A stretch of DNA of 57,872 nt from Rhodococcus sp. (in: high G+C Gram-positive bacteria) (lineage in GTDB: Bacteria > Actinomycetota > Actinomycetes > Mycobacteriales > Mycobacteriaceae), in the NCBI RefSeq assembly GCF_023264675.1, contig NZ_JAHFVG010000036.1, positions 1 to 57,872 on the forward strand, written 5' to 3'. Made by a program: the position numbers and the translations under genes. The notes beneath the pieces were generated by a model. It saw only the letters and a list, made by a program, of their open reading frames with translations. It did not search any database and was not told the DNA's origin. The first letter of the stretch is position 1. Every line of letters starts with the position of its first letter. Below are positions 34,785 through 43,504 of the stretch, piece after piece.

Positions 34785-35834
34785 ATGTCCGTGCTGGAAT
34801 CACATCGTTACGTACACGTCGTCGCTCCCGAGAAGGCGGAGACGGTGGAAGAGGGGCAGACGCCGCCACCGGCCACCGACAGCGTCGTCGTCGAGATCAG
34901 GTATTGCGGTATCTGTGCGACCGACACCCATGGCTATTCCTCCGCCGCCCTCCCGCCTGCAGTGTTCGGTCACGAGTGGACCGGTACGGTGTCGGCGATC
35001 GGAAGCGGCGTCACGACGGTAGCCGTGGGCCAACGAGTCGTGGGCGGTGTCGGGCCCGCCTGTGGACGCTGCCCGCAGTGCACGGCGGGTCACGCCGCGC
35101 ACTGCGATCTGGCGTTCGCCGAGGCGAACGGAATTACGGAAGACGCACCGATCCACGGCGGATTCGGTACGACTCTCACGGTGGCTGCCCGCCGGGTGAT
35201 TCCCGTCCCCGATGCACTCACCGACGAAGAGGCAGCCCTCGTCGAACCGGCAACGGTGACGTTCCATGCTGTCAAGAGAACCGCGATGGTGCTCGGATCC
35301 ACGGTGGTGGTGCAGGGCGCCGGGCCGATCGGCCTGTTGACGGCCCAGCACGCGCGCAACAGTGGAGCCGGGCGAGTGATCGTGTCGGAACCATCTCCCC
35401 ACCGCCGCGCGCAAGCGGTGAAACTTGGATTCACCGACGTCGTGGAGCCGGGCGAACTGAACGCAGTTCTCCGTGCTGCAACCAACGGACTAGGCGCCGA
35501 TGTCCTGTTCGAATGCACCGGCGTGGCCAGCCTCCTCCAGCCGTCGGCGGAACTGGTTCGTCGCGGCGGAATACTCTCACTGCTGGGCTACCCGGGAACC
35601 GATTCTCAGGTCAGCTACGGTGACTGGCAGAGCCGCGAGCTCACGGTCATCGGCTCACTGGCGTACTCGCACGAGGATTTTTTCGGATCGATGACGGCGA
35701 TCGCGGAGAAGCGAATCGACGTACTCTCGCTCCACACCGGCACGATCGGACTGGATCAACTGACCGCCATGTTCGTCGAACTCGATTCGGGAACGAGCAC
35801 TCACGCCAAGGTGCTCGTGGATCCGCGCCTGTAG
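34785..35834 (+). CDS. Zinc-dependent alcohol dehydrogenase (MDR family)
   Basis: A 349-residue enzyme. Catalytic zinc ligands are Cys and Asp in YCGICATDTHG and His in FGHEWTG. The structural zinc site CGRCPQCTAGHAAHC carries four Cys. The Rossmann loop is VQGAGPIGLL. Such enzymes oxidise alcohols or polyols with NAD(P). The substrate cannot be read. The start follows a symmetric repeat at 34743-34767, so expression is probably repressor-controlled. Confidence 0.85.
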   Translation: MSVLESHRYVHVVAPEKAETVEEGQTPPPATDSVVVEIRYCGICATDTHGYSSAALPPAVFGHEWTGTVSAIGSGVTTVAVGQRVVGGVGPACGRCPQCTAGHAAHCDLAFAEANGITEDAPIHGGFGTTLTVAARRVIPVPDALTDEEAALVEPATVTFHAVKRTAMVLGSTVVVQGAGPIGLLTAQHARNSGAGRVIVSEPSPHRRAQAVKLGFTDVVEPGELNAVLRAATNGLGADVLFECTGVASLLQPSAELVRRGGILSLLGYPGTDSQVSYGDWQSRELTVIGSLAYSHEDFFGSMTAIAEKRIDVLSLHTGTIGLDQLTAMFVELDSGTSTHAKVLVDPRL

Positions 35835-35892
35835 CGATGACTTTCGGACACGGCCACGGTCCATCCTCGTAGGTGCCGACGAAGGGAAGACC

Positions 35893-36429
35893 GTGGCCAG
35901 ACTTCTGTACTCCGCGACGATGTCGCTCGACGGGTTCATTGCAGGCCCGAACGGCGATATGTCCTGGCTCTCCGAACACGTCGGCGAGACCAACGAGACC
36001 GCCGAGAGGTTGCTCGCTCAGGTCGGCTCGATCCTGTGCGGTGCCGTCACCTTCTTCGGCGACGACCCCAACCGCGGAACCGACGCGGAGGGTGCTTTCG
36101 GCGGGCAGTACGACGGACCCGTCGTACTGCTGACGCACCAGCCTCCGGAACCACCTCCGGAAGGCGTCGTCGTCTCCACCGATCTCCGGTCTGCCGTCGA
36201 ACAGGCGAAAGAGGCCGCGGGGGAGAAGTACGTCAACATTCTCGGCGCGGATGTCGCCCGCCAGTGCATCGACGAGGGATTGCTCGACGAGATCCTCGTG
36301 TTCGTCGCGCCGGCTCTGCTGGGCGACGGGGTGCGTCTGTTCCACCGGTCCGGCGGAGCGAACGTGCACCTCGACAGAATGCCCGGCGAAACCGAGCACT
36401 GGTATCGCGTCGTCTACCGAGACTGCTGA
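35893..36429 (+). CDS. Dihydrofolate reductase-family (RibD C-terminal-like) protein
   Basis: A 178-residue protein starting at GTG 35893. The pattern is MARLLYSATMSLDGFIAGPN, then VNILGADVARQCIDEGLLDE and LLGDGVRLFHRSGG. This matches the RibD/DHFR-like reductase family, which uses NADPH on pterin- or pyrimidine-like substrates. The substrate is unknown. Its 3' end overlaps the convergent TetR gene by 16 nt. Confidence 0.8.
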   Translation: MARLLYSATMSLDGFIAGPNGDMSWLSEHVGETNETAERLLAQVGSILCGAVTFFGDDPNRGTDAEGAFGGQYDGPVVLLTHQPPEPPPEGVVVSTDLRSAVEQAKEAAGEKYVNILGADVARQCIDEGLLDEILVFVAPALLGDGVRLFHRSGGANVHLDRMPGETEHWYRVVYRDC

Positions 36430-37679
36430 AGTCCGCGGAGCAGCAGATCGCCGATGAAGGTCGCGTTCTCCTCGGGGCTGACACCACGTCTGGTGAAGCA
36501 TCGCATCAGCAGCGTGTTCGTGATGCCGGCCGCAAGGTCGACGGGCGAGCCGATGAGGGCAAGGGAGCCCTTGTCCTGCCCCTGCTGGATGACCGGCCCG
36601 ATGATCGCCGGGATGTTCAGCTTCTGCTTCACCGACAGCAGACCCTCCGGTTCGCCGTAGGTGTCGTGCGCGACGGCGACCAACAGCGCGTCCATGAACG
36701 CGCTCTCGTCGGCGGCGAGCTGAGCGCACCGAAGGAGGAAGTTGTCGATGATCGAGATCTCGTCGAGACCGATCAGAATGTCGTCGGCCACCGCTTCGCG
36801 AAGCGCATCGACACGTGACTGCAGCGCAGCGACCAGGATGTGCGGCTTCGTCGGGAACAGCTTCTTCAGCGCATCACGTGGAACCGAGGCGTTGTCGGCG
36901 ATCTCGTCCATCCGTGTCATGAAGTAGCCGCGCTTTCCCAACTCCGCTCGAGCAGCGGCGATGATTGCGGCTCTCGGGTCACGGGGAAGCGGCCTGGCGA
37001 CGGCCGGATCGGCCAGAGCTGGATCAGCAGTGAAGCCGACCATGTCGTCGAGATGTTGATGCTCACCCGAGGTGTCCACGACGGCCCCGAGCAACGCAAG
37101 AACGGCGTCGGAGACGATTGCGGGAGTCACCGAACCGGGGTCGATCTTGGCGCGGACTCGGAAACCGTCGAGGAGTGCATTGACGGTCGTCGCGAAGGAA
37201 CGGGTGGTGAACGGCCGTCGCAACGCGGCATCGGCGTTGTCGAACAGCGCCTCGTAGGCAGCGAGTGCCAGCTGGTCGCGGCGGATGTAGTCGTCCTTGA
37301 CCGCGTTTCGGTTGCCGTGCACCAGCGCCAAGAATTGAGTGGCTGCCGAGGTGCCGTCGACGAGGGACGGGAAGGTCTTCTCGACCAGAGCGATGACTGT
37401 GGGACGCAGAAAGTTGTGGTTGGATTTCAACTGCGAGCCGACAGCCTGCCGAACATCGTCCGCCGACTGACGCCGAACACCGGTGAGACGACCGATGACC
37501 GAGTCGATGAAGTCCGACTTGGTGCTGAACTTGCGAAAGAACGTCGCTTGCGAAGCACCCGCCTGGTTGACGATGTCCTCGCTTCGCAGTCCGCGTTCGA
37601 GAACTCCGCGTGGATTGTCGATCAGCGATCGAACGCCTGCGTCGATGAACTGGATGGTCGATGCGTCGTGTTCGTTCAA
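36414..37679 (-). CDS. TetR-family regulator with two tandem TetR units
   Basis: A 421-residue protein, twice the family norm. The first helix-turn-helix is EDIVNQAGASQATFFRKFST (near 35). The second is MDEIADNASVPRDALKKLF (near 257). Each is followed by a helical ligand-binding-like domain (ending near 200 and 420). The N-terminal unit keeps a canonical FFRKF segment, while the second is more divergent (LKKLFPTKPHIL). It may bind two half-sites or serve two operators. It is divergent from the LuxR-type gene. Confidence 0.8.
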   Translation of the reverse strand: MNEHDASTIQFIDAGVRSLIDNPRGVLERGLRSEDIVNQAGASQATFFRKFSTKSDFIDSVIGRLTGVRRQSADDVRQAVGSQLKSNHNFLRPTVIALVEKTFPSLVDGTSAATQFLALVHGNRNAVKDDYIRRDQLALAAYEALFDNADAALRRPFTTRSFATTVNALLDGFRVRAKIDPGSVTPAIVSDAVLALLGAVVDTSGEHQHLDDMVGFTADPALADPAVARPLPRDPRAAIIAAARAELGKRGYFMTRMDEIADNASVPRDALKKLFPTKPHILVAALQSRVDALREAVADDILIGLDEISIIDNFLLRCAQLAADESAFMDALLVAVAHDTYGEPEGLLSVKQKLNIPAIIGPVIQQGQDKGSLALIGSPVDLAAGITNTLLMRCFTRRGVSPEENATFIGDLLLRGLQQSR

Positions 37680-37881
37680 CCGAGTGCCCCCTGCGGTGAG
37701 TTCGAACCGTCACTGTAACCAGGCTTAGTCCCACTTCGCAGTGCGTGGTGACAGCGTTCACTCTCACTCGAGTGCACAGTCGCTCACCCAGCGGAGTGAC
37801 CATCGCAGACTCTCGAGGTTTCATGAACCTCTGAAATTCTGTTCCCGCGTAGTTCGGGATGCCTGGACGACAAGGATTGCC

Positions 37882-38163
37882 ATGACCATCGCAGCACCCC
37901 CCTCTGCCGCCCCGTTCGAATGGTCGCCTCGCCGAACTGATCCCGGTCTCAGCGCGCGCGAAGTCGAAGTTCTGATCTCGTGGATCACCAACGACACCAA
38001 ATCGGAGGTATCGCGGGAACTCTTCATCGCCGCCGGGACCGTGAACACACATCTGAGCCGGATCCGTTCGAAGTACCACCACGCGGGCAGACCGGCGTCG
38101 ACCAAGGCGACATTGCTGGCTCGCGCGATCCAGGACGGGCTGATCGGGCTCGACGACCTGTAG
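37882..38163 (+). CDS. Stand-alone LuxR/GerE-type helix-turn-helix protein
   Basis: A 93-residue protein starting at ATG 37882. LSAREVEVLISWITNDTKSE, ELFIAAGTVNTHLSRIRSKY and ATLLARAIQDG form the GerE DNA-binding domain. No receiver or sensor domain is present. In-frame codons upstream lack coding character. The target is unknown. Small LuxR-type proteins of this kind occur as orphan regulators in actinobacteria. Confidence 0.8.
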   Translation: MTIAAPPSAAPFEWSPRRTDPGLSAREVEVLISWITNDTKSEVSRELFIAAGTVNTHLSRIRSKYHHAGRPASTKATLLARAIQDGLIGLDDL

Positions 38164-38191
38164 CCGTCGGGCCTTCAGGCACAGTGGATGC

Positions 38192-38869
38192 GTGACCTTC
38201 GATTCCCCGCGCGCCGTTCGCCCAGCCACCCTCGGCGCGCCCTTGATCATTGCGGGCGCCTTGGTGGTTCTCGCGCTCGACATCCACACCGCCGTGAGCG
38301 ACCCGGCGCATCTGCGCCGCACCATCAGCGAATACGGACTCGGCGCACAGCAGTGGGTGTTCGCGACGGGTGTGCTGCTGCTGGCGGTTGGCTCGGCCTG
38401 CACGCTGGTCGCGGCGGTTCGCTCGGGCATGGCCAAGGCGTCGTCCACCGCCGCTGTCGCGCTGACTCTGTGGACAGTCGGACTCGTGGCCGTCGTCGTG
38501 GTACCGAAGCAGGACTGGAGCAACGATGCGACTCTCGGACTGGGAGGAGCGATCCACCGGCTGGGGGCAACCCTCGCGTTCGTCAGTATTCCGATCGCGC
38601 TCGTCGCAGTCTCGATTCCCTGGATTCGTGACCATCGTTGGAAGAGTTGGGCGCGTGCGACTCTGGGGCTCGCGATACTGGGTCTCGCAGCGCTGCTGCC
38701 GATCGCCTACGCGCTGGTCATCGGGATGACGACGTCGACGCCGTGGTACCGCGTCATCACTCTGGGTTACGTGGAGCGCGTGCTGGTGGTCGCCGAAGTG
38801 ACAGCGCTGATCTCGCTCGCTCTGTGGGTGAGGGCAACGTCGTCACGCTCTAGCGCTCTGATTTCCTGA
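38192..38869 (+). CDS. DUF998 membrane protein
   Basis: A 225-residue protein with six or so hydrophobic helices (GAPLIIAGALVVLALDIH, WVFATGVLLLAVGSACTLV, AVALTLWTVGLVAVVVVP, ATLAFVSIPIALVAVSIP and others). ISEYGLGAQQWVF and GGAIHRLGATLAFV are typical of DUF998 proteins. Start GTG 38192. The function is unknown. It lies 28 nt after the LuxR-type gene, perhaps in one operon, and its 3' end overlaps the convergent CGNR gene by 20 nt. Confidence 0.75.
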   Translation: MTFDSPRAVRPATLGAPLIIAGALVVLALDIHTAVSDPAHLRRTISEYGLGAQQWVFATGVLLLAVGSACTLVAAVRSGMAKASSTAAVALTLWTVGLVAVVVVPKQDWSNDATLGLGGAIHRLGATLAFVSIPIALVAVSIPWIRDHRWKSWARATLGLAILGLAALLPIAYALVIGMTTSTPWYRVITLGYVERVLVVAEVTALISLALWVRATSSRSSALIS

Positions 38870-39383
38870 CGCGGTAGGCCGCGACTGCTTCCCGGTTGCC
38901 GCACGCCGTGCTGCAGAACTTCCGCGAACGATTCCGCGAGAGGTCGAGCACGATGCCGTCGCAGTCCGCGGCGCAGATGTCCAGCCGCGAGAGCTCGTCG
39001 GCCCGAATGACGTCGATCATCGCCATGGCGGTTTCGACGGCTATCCGGTCGGCCAGCGGGCGCTCGTCGTCGACGGCATGGAGATGCCAATCGGTGGTCC
39101 CATGGCGCACCAACCTCGGAAGCGCGCGAGAGTCGGCGAGAATGTGATTGACGATGTCGACGGCGTCGTCGCGCTCGCTGGTGAGCAATTGCCGCAGCGC
39201 TGGTCTGAGCTGACGGACCGCATCCAGTTCTGCTTGATCGCCGTCGAAACGGCCGGTGTATCCCTGCTCGACGAAGAACTCCGAGAGTTGCTCGCGGGAG
39301 ACGAGGGTGTCCGGTTCCTCGCCCGAGTTCACGAGATCGACGGCGGCGACGAGCGCGCCCACCGTGTCATGAGTGAAAACCAT
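38850..39383 (-). CDS. CGNR zinc-finger regulator (ABATE domain)
   Basis: A 177-residue protein. The C-terminal zinc finger is ICAADCDGIVLDLSRN, then KFCSTACGNREAVAAYR, giving the CGNR motif with four Cys ligands. The N-terminal ~115 residues form the stress-related ABATE-type domain (TVGALVAAVDLVNSG). It is divergent from an EamA transporter gene, whose promoter (39385-39415) lies between them, and it may control that gene. Confidence 0.8.
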   Translation of the reverse strand: MVFTHDTVGALVAAVDLVNSGEEPDTLVSREQLSEFFVEQGYTGRFDGDQAELDAVRQLRPALRQLLTSERDDAVDIVNHILADSRALPRLVRHGTTDWHLHAVDDERPLADRIAVETAMAMIDVIRADELSRLDICAADCDGIVLDLSRNRSRKFCSTACGNREAVAAYRVRKSER

Positions 39384-39384
39384 G

Positions 39385-39415
39385 TTGACACCTTACATGG
39401 CAGTGCCTAGTGTCA
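39385..39415 (+). promoter_or_regulatory. Promoter of the EamA gene with inverted repeat
   Basis: TTGACA (39385-39390), a 17-nt spacer, then TAGTGT (39408-39413) form a strong promoter. ATG 39422 lies 9 nt past the -10, so the transcript is probably leaderless. TGACAC (39386-39391) and GTGTCA (39410-39415) form a 6-bp inverted repeat spanning -35 to -10, a probable operator, perhaps for the divergently encoded CGNR protein. Confidence 0.6.
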
Positions 39416-39421
39416 TCACTC

Positions 39422-40402
39422 ATGACGGCATTGACTGATGACACGATTGCTCGACGGCCGAGCCGGCTTGCGTCGGGATTCGGGCTCGCCGTCGTGTCGT
39501 CGGCTGCGTTCGGCCTGTCGGGCCCACTCGCGAAAAGCTTGCTCGACGCGGGCTGGAGTGCGGGCGCCTCGGTGACCGCGCGAGTGCTGATCGCTGCCGC
39601 AGTACTGCTCGTGCCAGGCGTGGTGGCATTGCGGGGTCGGTGGAACCTACTGGCGCGCAACGCGGGAATCATCCTCGCCTACGGCGCCTTCGCAGTGGCG
39701 GGATGCCAGCTGGCATTCTTCAACGCCGTCGGATACATGCCCGTCGGCGTCGCGTTGCTGATCGAGTTCACATCGCCGATCGCCGTCATTGCGTGGATGT
39801 GGTTGCGGCACAAGCAACGTCCCACTGTCAAGACTATCGGCGGCGCCGCTGTTGCCGCCGTCGGGCTGGTCCTCGTCCTGGATCTGGTCTCGGGTTCGTC
39901 GCTCGATCCGGTGGGTGTTCTCTGGGCACTCGCGGCCATGGCGGGCGCCGCGGTCTACTGGATCATGTCCGCCGACGAGGGCAACGGTCTGCCGCCGCTG
40001 ACTCTTGCTGCGGGCGGATTGCTCTGCGGCGGAGCGATATTGCTTCTTGCGGGCCTCGTCGGGATCGTGCCCTTTGCCGCGACGACCGAGAACGTGGAGC
40101 TTGCCGGTACGTCGCTGCCGTGGTGGGCCTCGATTCTTGGGCTCGGTGTGGTGACCGCAGCGCTCGCTTACGTCTGCGGCATCGCCGCGATCCGCAGGCT
40201 CGGTTCCCGGCTCGCCTCGTTCGTCGGCCTCACCGAGGTGTTGTCCGCGCTCGTGTTCGCCTGGCTGCTGCTCGGTGAAACCCCGCGAGCGATCCAGGTC
40301 GGGGGCGGCGTGCTCATATTGGTCGGCGTCATCGCCGTGAAGCTGGGGGAACCGTCGAATGCCAGCGCACCGTTGAAAAGTGGACCAGACTTGTCCGTAT
40401 GA
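39422..40402 (+). CDS. EamA-family transporter
   Basis: A 326-residue protein with about ten transmembrane helices in two EamA repeats (for example FGLSGPLAKSLLDAGWSAG, NAVGYMPVGVALLIEFTSP, AYVCGIAAIRRLGSRLASFV and WLLLGETPRAIQVGGG). This drug/metabolite transporter type exports small organic compounds. It overlaps the kinase gene by 4 nt (ATGA), so the two are co-translated. The substrate is unknown. Confidence 0.85.
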   Translation: MTALTDDTIARRPSRLASGFGLAVVSSAAFGLSGPLAKSLLDAGWSAGASVTARVLIAAAVLLVPGVVALRGRWNLLARNAGIILAYGAFAVAGCQLAFFNAVGYMPVGVALLIEFTSPIAVIAWMWLRHKQRPTVKTIGGAAVAAVGLVLVLDLVSGSSLDPVGVLWALAAMAGAAVYWIMSADEGNGLPPLTLAAGGLLCGGAILLLAGLVGIVPFAATTENVELAGTSLPWWASILGLGVVTAALAYVCGIAAIRRLGSRLASFVGLTEVLSALVFAWLLLGETPRAIQVGGGVLILVGVIAVKLGEPSNASAPLKSGPDLSV

Positions 40403-41100
40403 GTTCGGAAAACGTGTATCGACCTGCAGGGTTCGAAGAGATGATCGAAGAACTCGGTCGACGGGCTCGCGCGCTCGTTCTCTCCGGCGAGCGCAGAATC
40501 CTGGGGCTGACCGGTCCGCCGGGATCCGGAAAGTCCACCGTCGGTGACGCGTTGGCTACCGAACTCGGATCCGTGGCCACCGTCGTCGGAATGGACGGTT
40601 TTCACCTCGCAAACGAGGAACTGCGGCGCCTGGCGCGCGATGACCGAAAAGGCGCGCCGGACACTTTCGACGTGGATGGATACCGGGCCCTGCTCGGGCG
40701 GCTGCGAACGCAGGTCGCCGAGACGATCTATGCACCTCGCTTCGATCGGAATCTAGAAGAGTCGGTCGCGTCCTCGGTGGCAATTTTTCGAACGACACCC
40801 CTTGTTGTCACCGAGGGCAACTACCTGCTCCTCGACGAGGGCGGATGGGAGAACATCCGGCCGATTCTCGACGAGGTGTGGTACCTCGACGTGCCTGAAG
40901 GGCTTCGGGCCAACCGCCTCATCGAGCGTCAACGCGGTCACGGCAAAACGCTCGACGACGCCACACGGTGGACCGAGCAAGTCGATTTGCCCAACTCCGG
41001 ATTCAGCACAGCGGCGCGGGATACCGCCGACCTGATCGTGGAGGTCCCATCCCGGGATACGACCGATGAATCCGGACATATGGAACACTCGGGAGCATGA
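40399..41100 (+). CDS. Uridine kinase-like nucleoside/nucleotide kinase
   Basis: A 233-residue P-loop kinase. Walker A is LTGPPGSGKSTVG (near 38). VVGMDGFHLANEEL, GAPDTFDVDGYRALL and VTEGNYLLLDEGGW match the phosphoribulokinase/uridine-kinase branch that includes fructose- or pantothenate-type kinases. It phosphorylates a small-molecule hydroxyl. The exact substrate is unknown. Overlaps at both ends (ATGA) place it in one operon with the EamA and SMP-30-like genes. Confidence 0.8.
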   Translation: MSSENVYRPAGFEEMIEELGRRARALVLSGERRILGLTGPPGSGKSTVGDALATELGSVATVVGMDGFHLANEELRRLARDDRKGAPDTFDVDGYRALLGRLRTQVAETIYAPRFDRNLEESVASSVAIFRTTPLVVTEGNYLLLDEGGWENIRPILDEVWYLDVPEGLRANRLIERQRGHGKTLDDATRWTEQVDLPNSGFSTAARDTADLIVEVPSRDTTDESGHMEHSGA

Positions 41101-42131
41101 ACCGCACTGCGTTGTCCTTGCCTGCCCTGGCCGCAACGGCTCTGCTTCTCGCAGCCTGCGGATCGTCGGATCCGCAGCCCGCTGCCGCGTCGTCGAGTAC
41201 CTCGCCGTCCACTTCCGGTGCGGCGAATTCTGCCGGCGTCTACACATTGCCGGGTCCCGGGGTGTTCCCCGAGGGAATCACTGCCGACGACAACACCTTC
41301 TACGTCACCTCCACTGGCGACGGTGCAGTCTTCAAGGGCACCCTCGGCACTCCCGATATGCAGGTCTTCCTTCCCGGAGGCGCCGACGGTCGCACGGGTG
41401 CTGCAGGCATCGACGTGTCCGATGCCGACGACAACGGGGACGACAGTGGAGACGTCGACGACGTGAACAGGCTCGTGATCGCCGGCGGAGCAACCGGAAA
41501 GGTCTGGATCTACGACAGCATCTCCGGGGCGCTGGTCGGAACCTTCACCAACGGGCTCGGCGCGGACGCCACCTTCCTGAACGACGTTGCGATCGCCGAC
41601 AACGGAGACGTGTTCGTCACCGATTCTCGCAGCCCGGCGCTGTTTCGTATTCCCGCCGAACAGGTCAAAAGCGGCGCTCAGGACGGCCCGCTCGAAACCT
41701 TCGTGAACTTCACCGGATCGCCGTTCGTGTACGGAGAAGGCTTCAACGCCAACGGAATCATCGAAGCGGACGACGACAACGCGCTCATCGTCGGGCAATC
41801 CAACACCGGCAATCTCTACCGCGTCGACCGCCAGTCGAAGGATGTGACCCAGGTTGATCTCGGTGGCGCAACGGTGATGAACGCCGATGGCCTCGAACTC
41901 GACGACGACACGCTGTACGTGGTCCGGAACCGCGACGGAGTGATCACGAAGGTCGACCTGTCCGAGGACGGTAGGTCCGGTCGAGTCCTCGCCGACATCA
42001 CCGACCCGTCGTTCGCCTACCCGACGACTGTCGCCGTGACCGAAGATCGACTGCTCGTGGTGAACAGTCAGTTCGACAAGCGCGGGGGAGAACCTGTCGA
42101 ACCGTTCACCGTCAGTTCGATTCCGGAGTAG
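41097..42131 (+). CDS. Secreted SMP-30/gluconolactonase-like lipoprotein
   Basis: A 344-residue protein. The lipobox is LLLAACGSSD, followed by a Ser/Ala-rich linker. Beta-propeller repeats include PEGITADDNTFYVTSTGDG, LNDVAIADNGDVFVTDSRSP and NADGLELDDDTLYVV, as in SMP-30-like proteins. An acidic Asp-rich loop (SDADDNGDDSGDVDD) is probably a metal-binding loop. It overlaps the kinase gene by 4 nt. Lactonase activity is possible but cannot be confirmed by eye. Confidence 0.75.
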   Translation: MNRTALSLPALAATALLLAACGSSDPQPAAASSSTSPSTSGAANSAGVYTLPGPGVFPEGITADDNTFYVTSTGDGAVFKGTLGTPDMQVFLPGGADGRTGAAGIDVSDADDNGDDSGDVDDVNRLVIAGGATGKVWIYDSISGALVGTFTNGLGADATFLNDVAIADNGDVFVTDSRSPALFRIPAEQVKSGAQDGPLETFVNFTGSPFVYGEGFNANGIIEADDDNALIVGQSNTGNLYRVDRQSKDVTQVDLGGATVMNADGLELDDDTLYVVRNRDGVITKVDLSEDGRSGRVLADITDPSFAYPTTVAVTEDRLLVVNSQFDKRGGEPVEPFTVSSIPE

Positions 42132-42144
42132 CTAGGCTTGACCT

Positions 42145-42504
42145 ATGTCTAGCAACCTTCATCATCGTTTGAACTATGTGGAGTTGTCGGTCACCGATCT
42201 GGCTGCAGCTCGGGATTTCTACGCCGGAGCCTTCGGCTGGGAATTCAACGACTACGGCCCCGGCTATGCAGGAATCAAGGGCCCGGGCGACGACGAGGTC
42301 GGCGGCATCGCTGTCGTGACCGATCCGCCGGCTCCCGGGGGACCACTGGTGCTGTTGTTCTCGGACGACCTTGACGCGACGGTGGAGGCCGTAACGGCCG
42401 CGGGCGGCGTCGTCGTGAACGGCCCGTACGAATTCCCGGGAGGTAGGCGCTTCCACTTCACCGACCCGAGTGGCAACGAACTCGGAGTGTGGGCGTCACG
42501 CTGA
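42145..42504 (+). CDS. VOC (glyoxalase/bleomycin-resistance fold) protein
   Basis: A 119-residue protein with one beta-alpha-beta-beta-beta pair: NYVELSVTDLAAARDFYAGA, GWEFNDYGPGYAG and RRFHFTDPSGNELGVWASR. The final E is the usual metal ligand. Members are small isomerases, dioxygenases or resistance proteins. It is 13 nt after the SMP-30-like gene. Confidence 0.8.
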   Translation: MSSNLHHRLNYVELSVTDLAAARDFYAGAFGWEFNDYGPGYAGIKGPGDDEVGGIAVVTDPPAPGGPLVLLFSDDLDATVEAVTAAGGVVVNGPYEFPGGRRFHFTDPSGNELGVWASR

Positions 42505-42547
42505 GAGCGCGACGTGCGCGGTCGACTCGCGACCGCGCACGTTCCCA

Positions 42548-43033
42548 CTACGCAGCGAGTATCTCGTCGATCTGGCCCATTGCGAGGCCCATTCCCTCCT
42601 CCATGCCCATCTCGATCATCTTCTGCATCTGATCGGCACTCTCGAAACGAGACGTGGTGGTCATCCGCGTACGCCCGTCGATGTCCTCGAGGGTGACGCT
42701 GCACTTGGTGACACCCAGCGAGTCGACCGGCTCCCAATTGTCGTCGGCAAATCCGTCGTCGAAGGACAAGGACGTCGGTGCGTCGACAGCGGTGAATTGC
42801 CACCAACCCCTGGCCTTTTCGCCGTCCGGGCCGGTCATGTAGTAATTGGCCTTACCTCCGTTGACGAATTCGAGGAGCTCGAAGGTCGCCGGCCACGTCG
42901 GCGGGCCCCACCAGCGCTCGAGTTGGCGAGGATCTTCCCAAATCTGCCAGACGCGTTCGACTTTCGCGTCGAACTCCGCGACGATCGAGAACTCGAGATC
43001 CTCGGCGTTCCTGGTGGTGTTGATCACGGTCAT
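42548..43033 (-). CDS. SRPBCC (START-like) protein, first ArsR-linked copy
   Basis: A 161-residue protein with the AHSA1-like START fold: EFDAKVERVWQIWEDPRQL, ERWWGPPTWPATFELL and GRTRMTTTSRFESADQMQKM. It overlaps its ArsR partner gene by 4 nt (ATGA). Such pairs are common: ArsR represses the operon and the SRPBCC protein binds a hydrophobic ligand. The ligand is unknown. Confidence 0.8.
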   Translation of the reverse strand: MTVINTTRNAEDLEFSIVAEFDAKVERVWQIWEDPRQLERWWGPPTWPATFELLEFVNGGKANYYMTGPDGEKARGWWQFTAVDAPTSLSFDDGFADDNWEPVDSLGVTKCSVTLEDIDGRTRMTTTSRFESADQMQKMIEMGMEEGMGLAMGQIDEILAA

Positions 43034-43422
43034 GATCGGTCTCCCTGGTTTCGGTCCGGCTGGGTGTTGTCCGCGAAATTCTTCTCTGGTGAGTCCTCGG
43101 CGAGAATGTCGGCGATCCGGTCGACGCGGCGGCGCCAGATCGTCTCGTACTCGTCCAATAGTGCGCGTGCTCTCTGTATGCCCGACAGGTTGATTCGCAC
43201 GATCTGCTCCCGTCCGCGCTTCTCCTTCGTCACGACCGAAGCGCGTTCCAAAATCGCAACGTGTTTCTGGACCGCTGCGAAACTCATGGAGTAGTGAGAC
43301 GCCAGACCCGACACCGAATGTTCTTCGATCAGCACCCGCGAGACGATGCTTCGGCGTGTGGAGTCTGCGAGCGCCTGGAACAGGCGATCGGTTTCTGCTT
43401 CGTCGATCTCATCTACAACCAT
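43030..43422 (-). CDS. ArsR-family regulator, first copy
   Basis: A 130-residue protein. The winged helix is FQALADSTRRSIVSRVLIEE, SVSGLASHYSMSFAAVQKHV and REQIVRINLSGI. No metal-binding Cys pair is seen in the usual helix 3 position, so it is probably ligand- rather than metal-responsive. ATG 43422 sits inside a perfect inverted repeat (43414-43431), so it likely represses itself and its SRPBCC gene. Confidence 0.8.
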   Translation of the reverse strand: MVVDEIDEAETDRLFQALADSTRRSIVSRVLIEEHSVSGLASHYSMSFAAVQKHVAILERASVVTKEKRGREQIVRINLSGIQRARALLDEYETIWRRRVDRIADILAEDSPEKNFADNTQPDRNQGDRS

Positions 43423-43431
43423 TTGGTTGTA
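43414..43431. promoter_or_regulatory. Perfect operator overlapping the ArsR start codon
   Basis: TACAACCA-TT-TGGTTGTA is a perfect 18-nt palindrome that contains the CAT (ATG on the minus strand) of the ArsR gene. Binding by ArsR would block initiation. The position implies a leaderless or very short 5' end. Confidence 0.7.
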
Positions 43432-43504
43432 CGTTAGTCCGATCGAGGCCGGCGGTCAAGAGCTCACGAAGAAATTTCGTCCTCTAGCTTGGCGACTTCG
43501 GAAA

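Noticed and set aside
41066..41857. Plus-strand frame overlapping the SMP-30-like gene
   Set aside because: Arg-rich shadow in another frame; the lipoprotein frame has clear signal and repeats.
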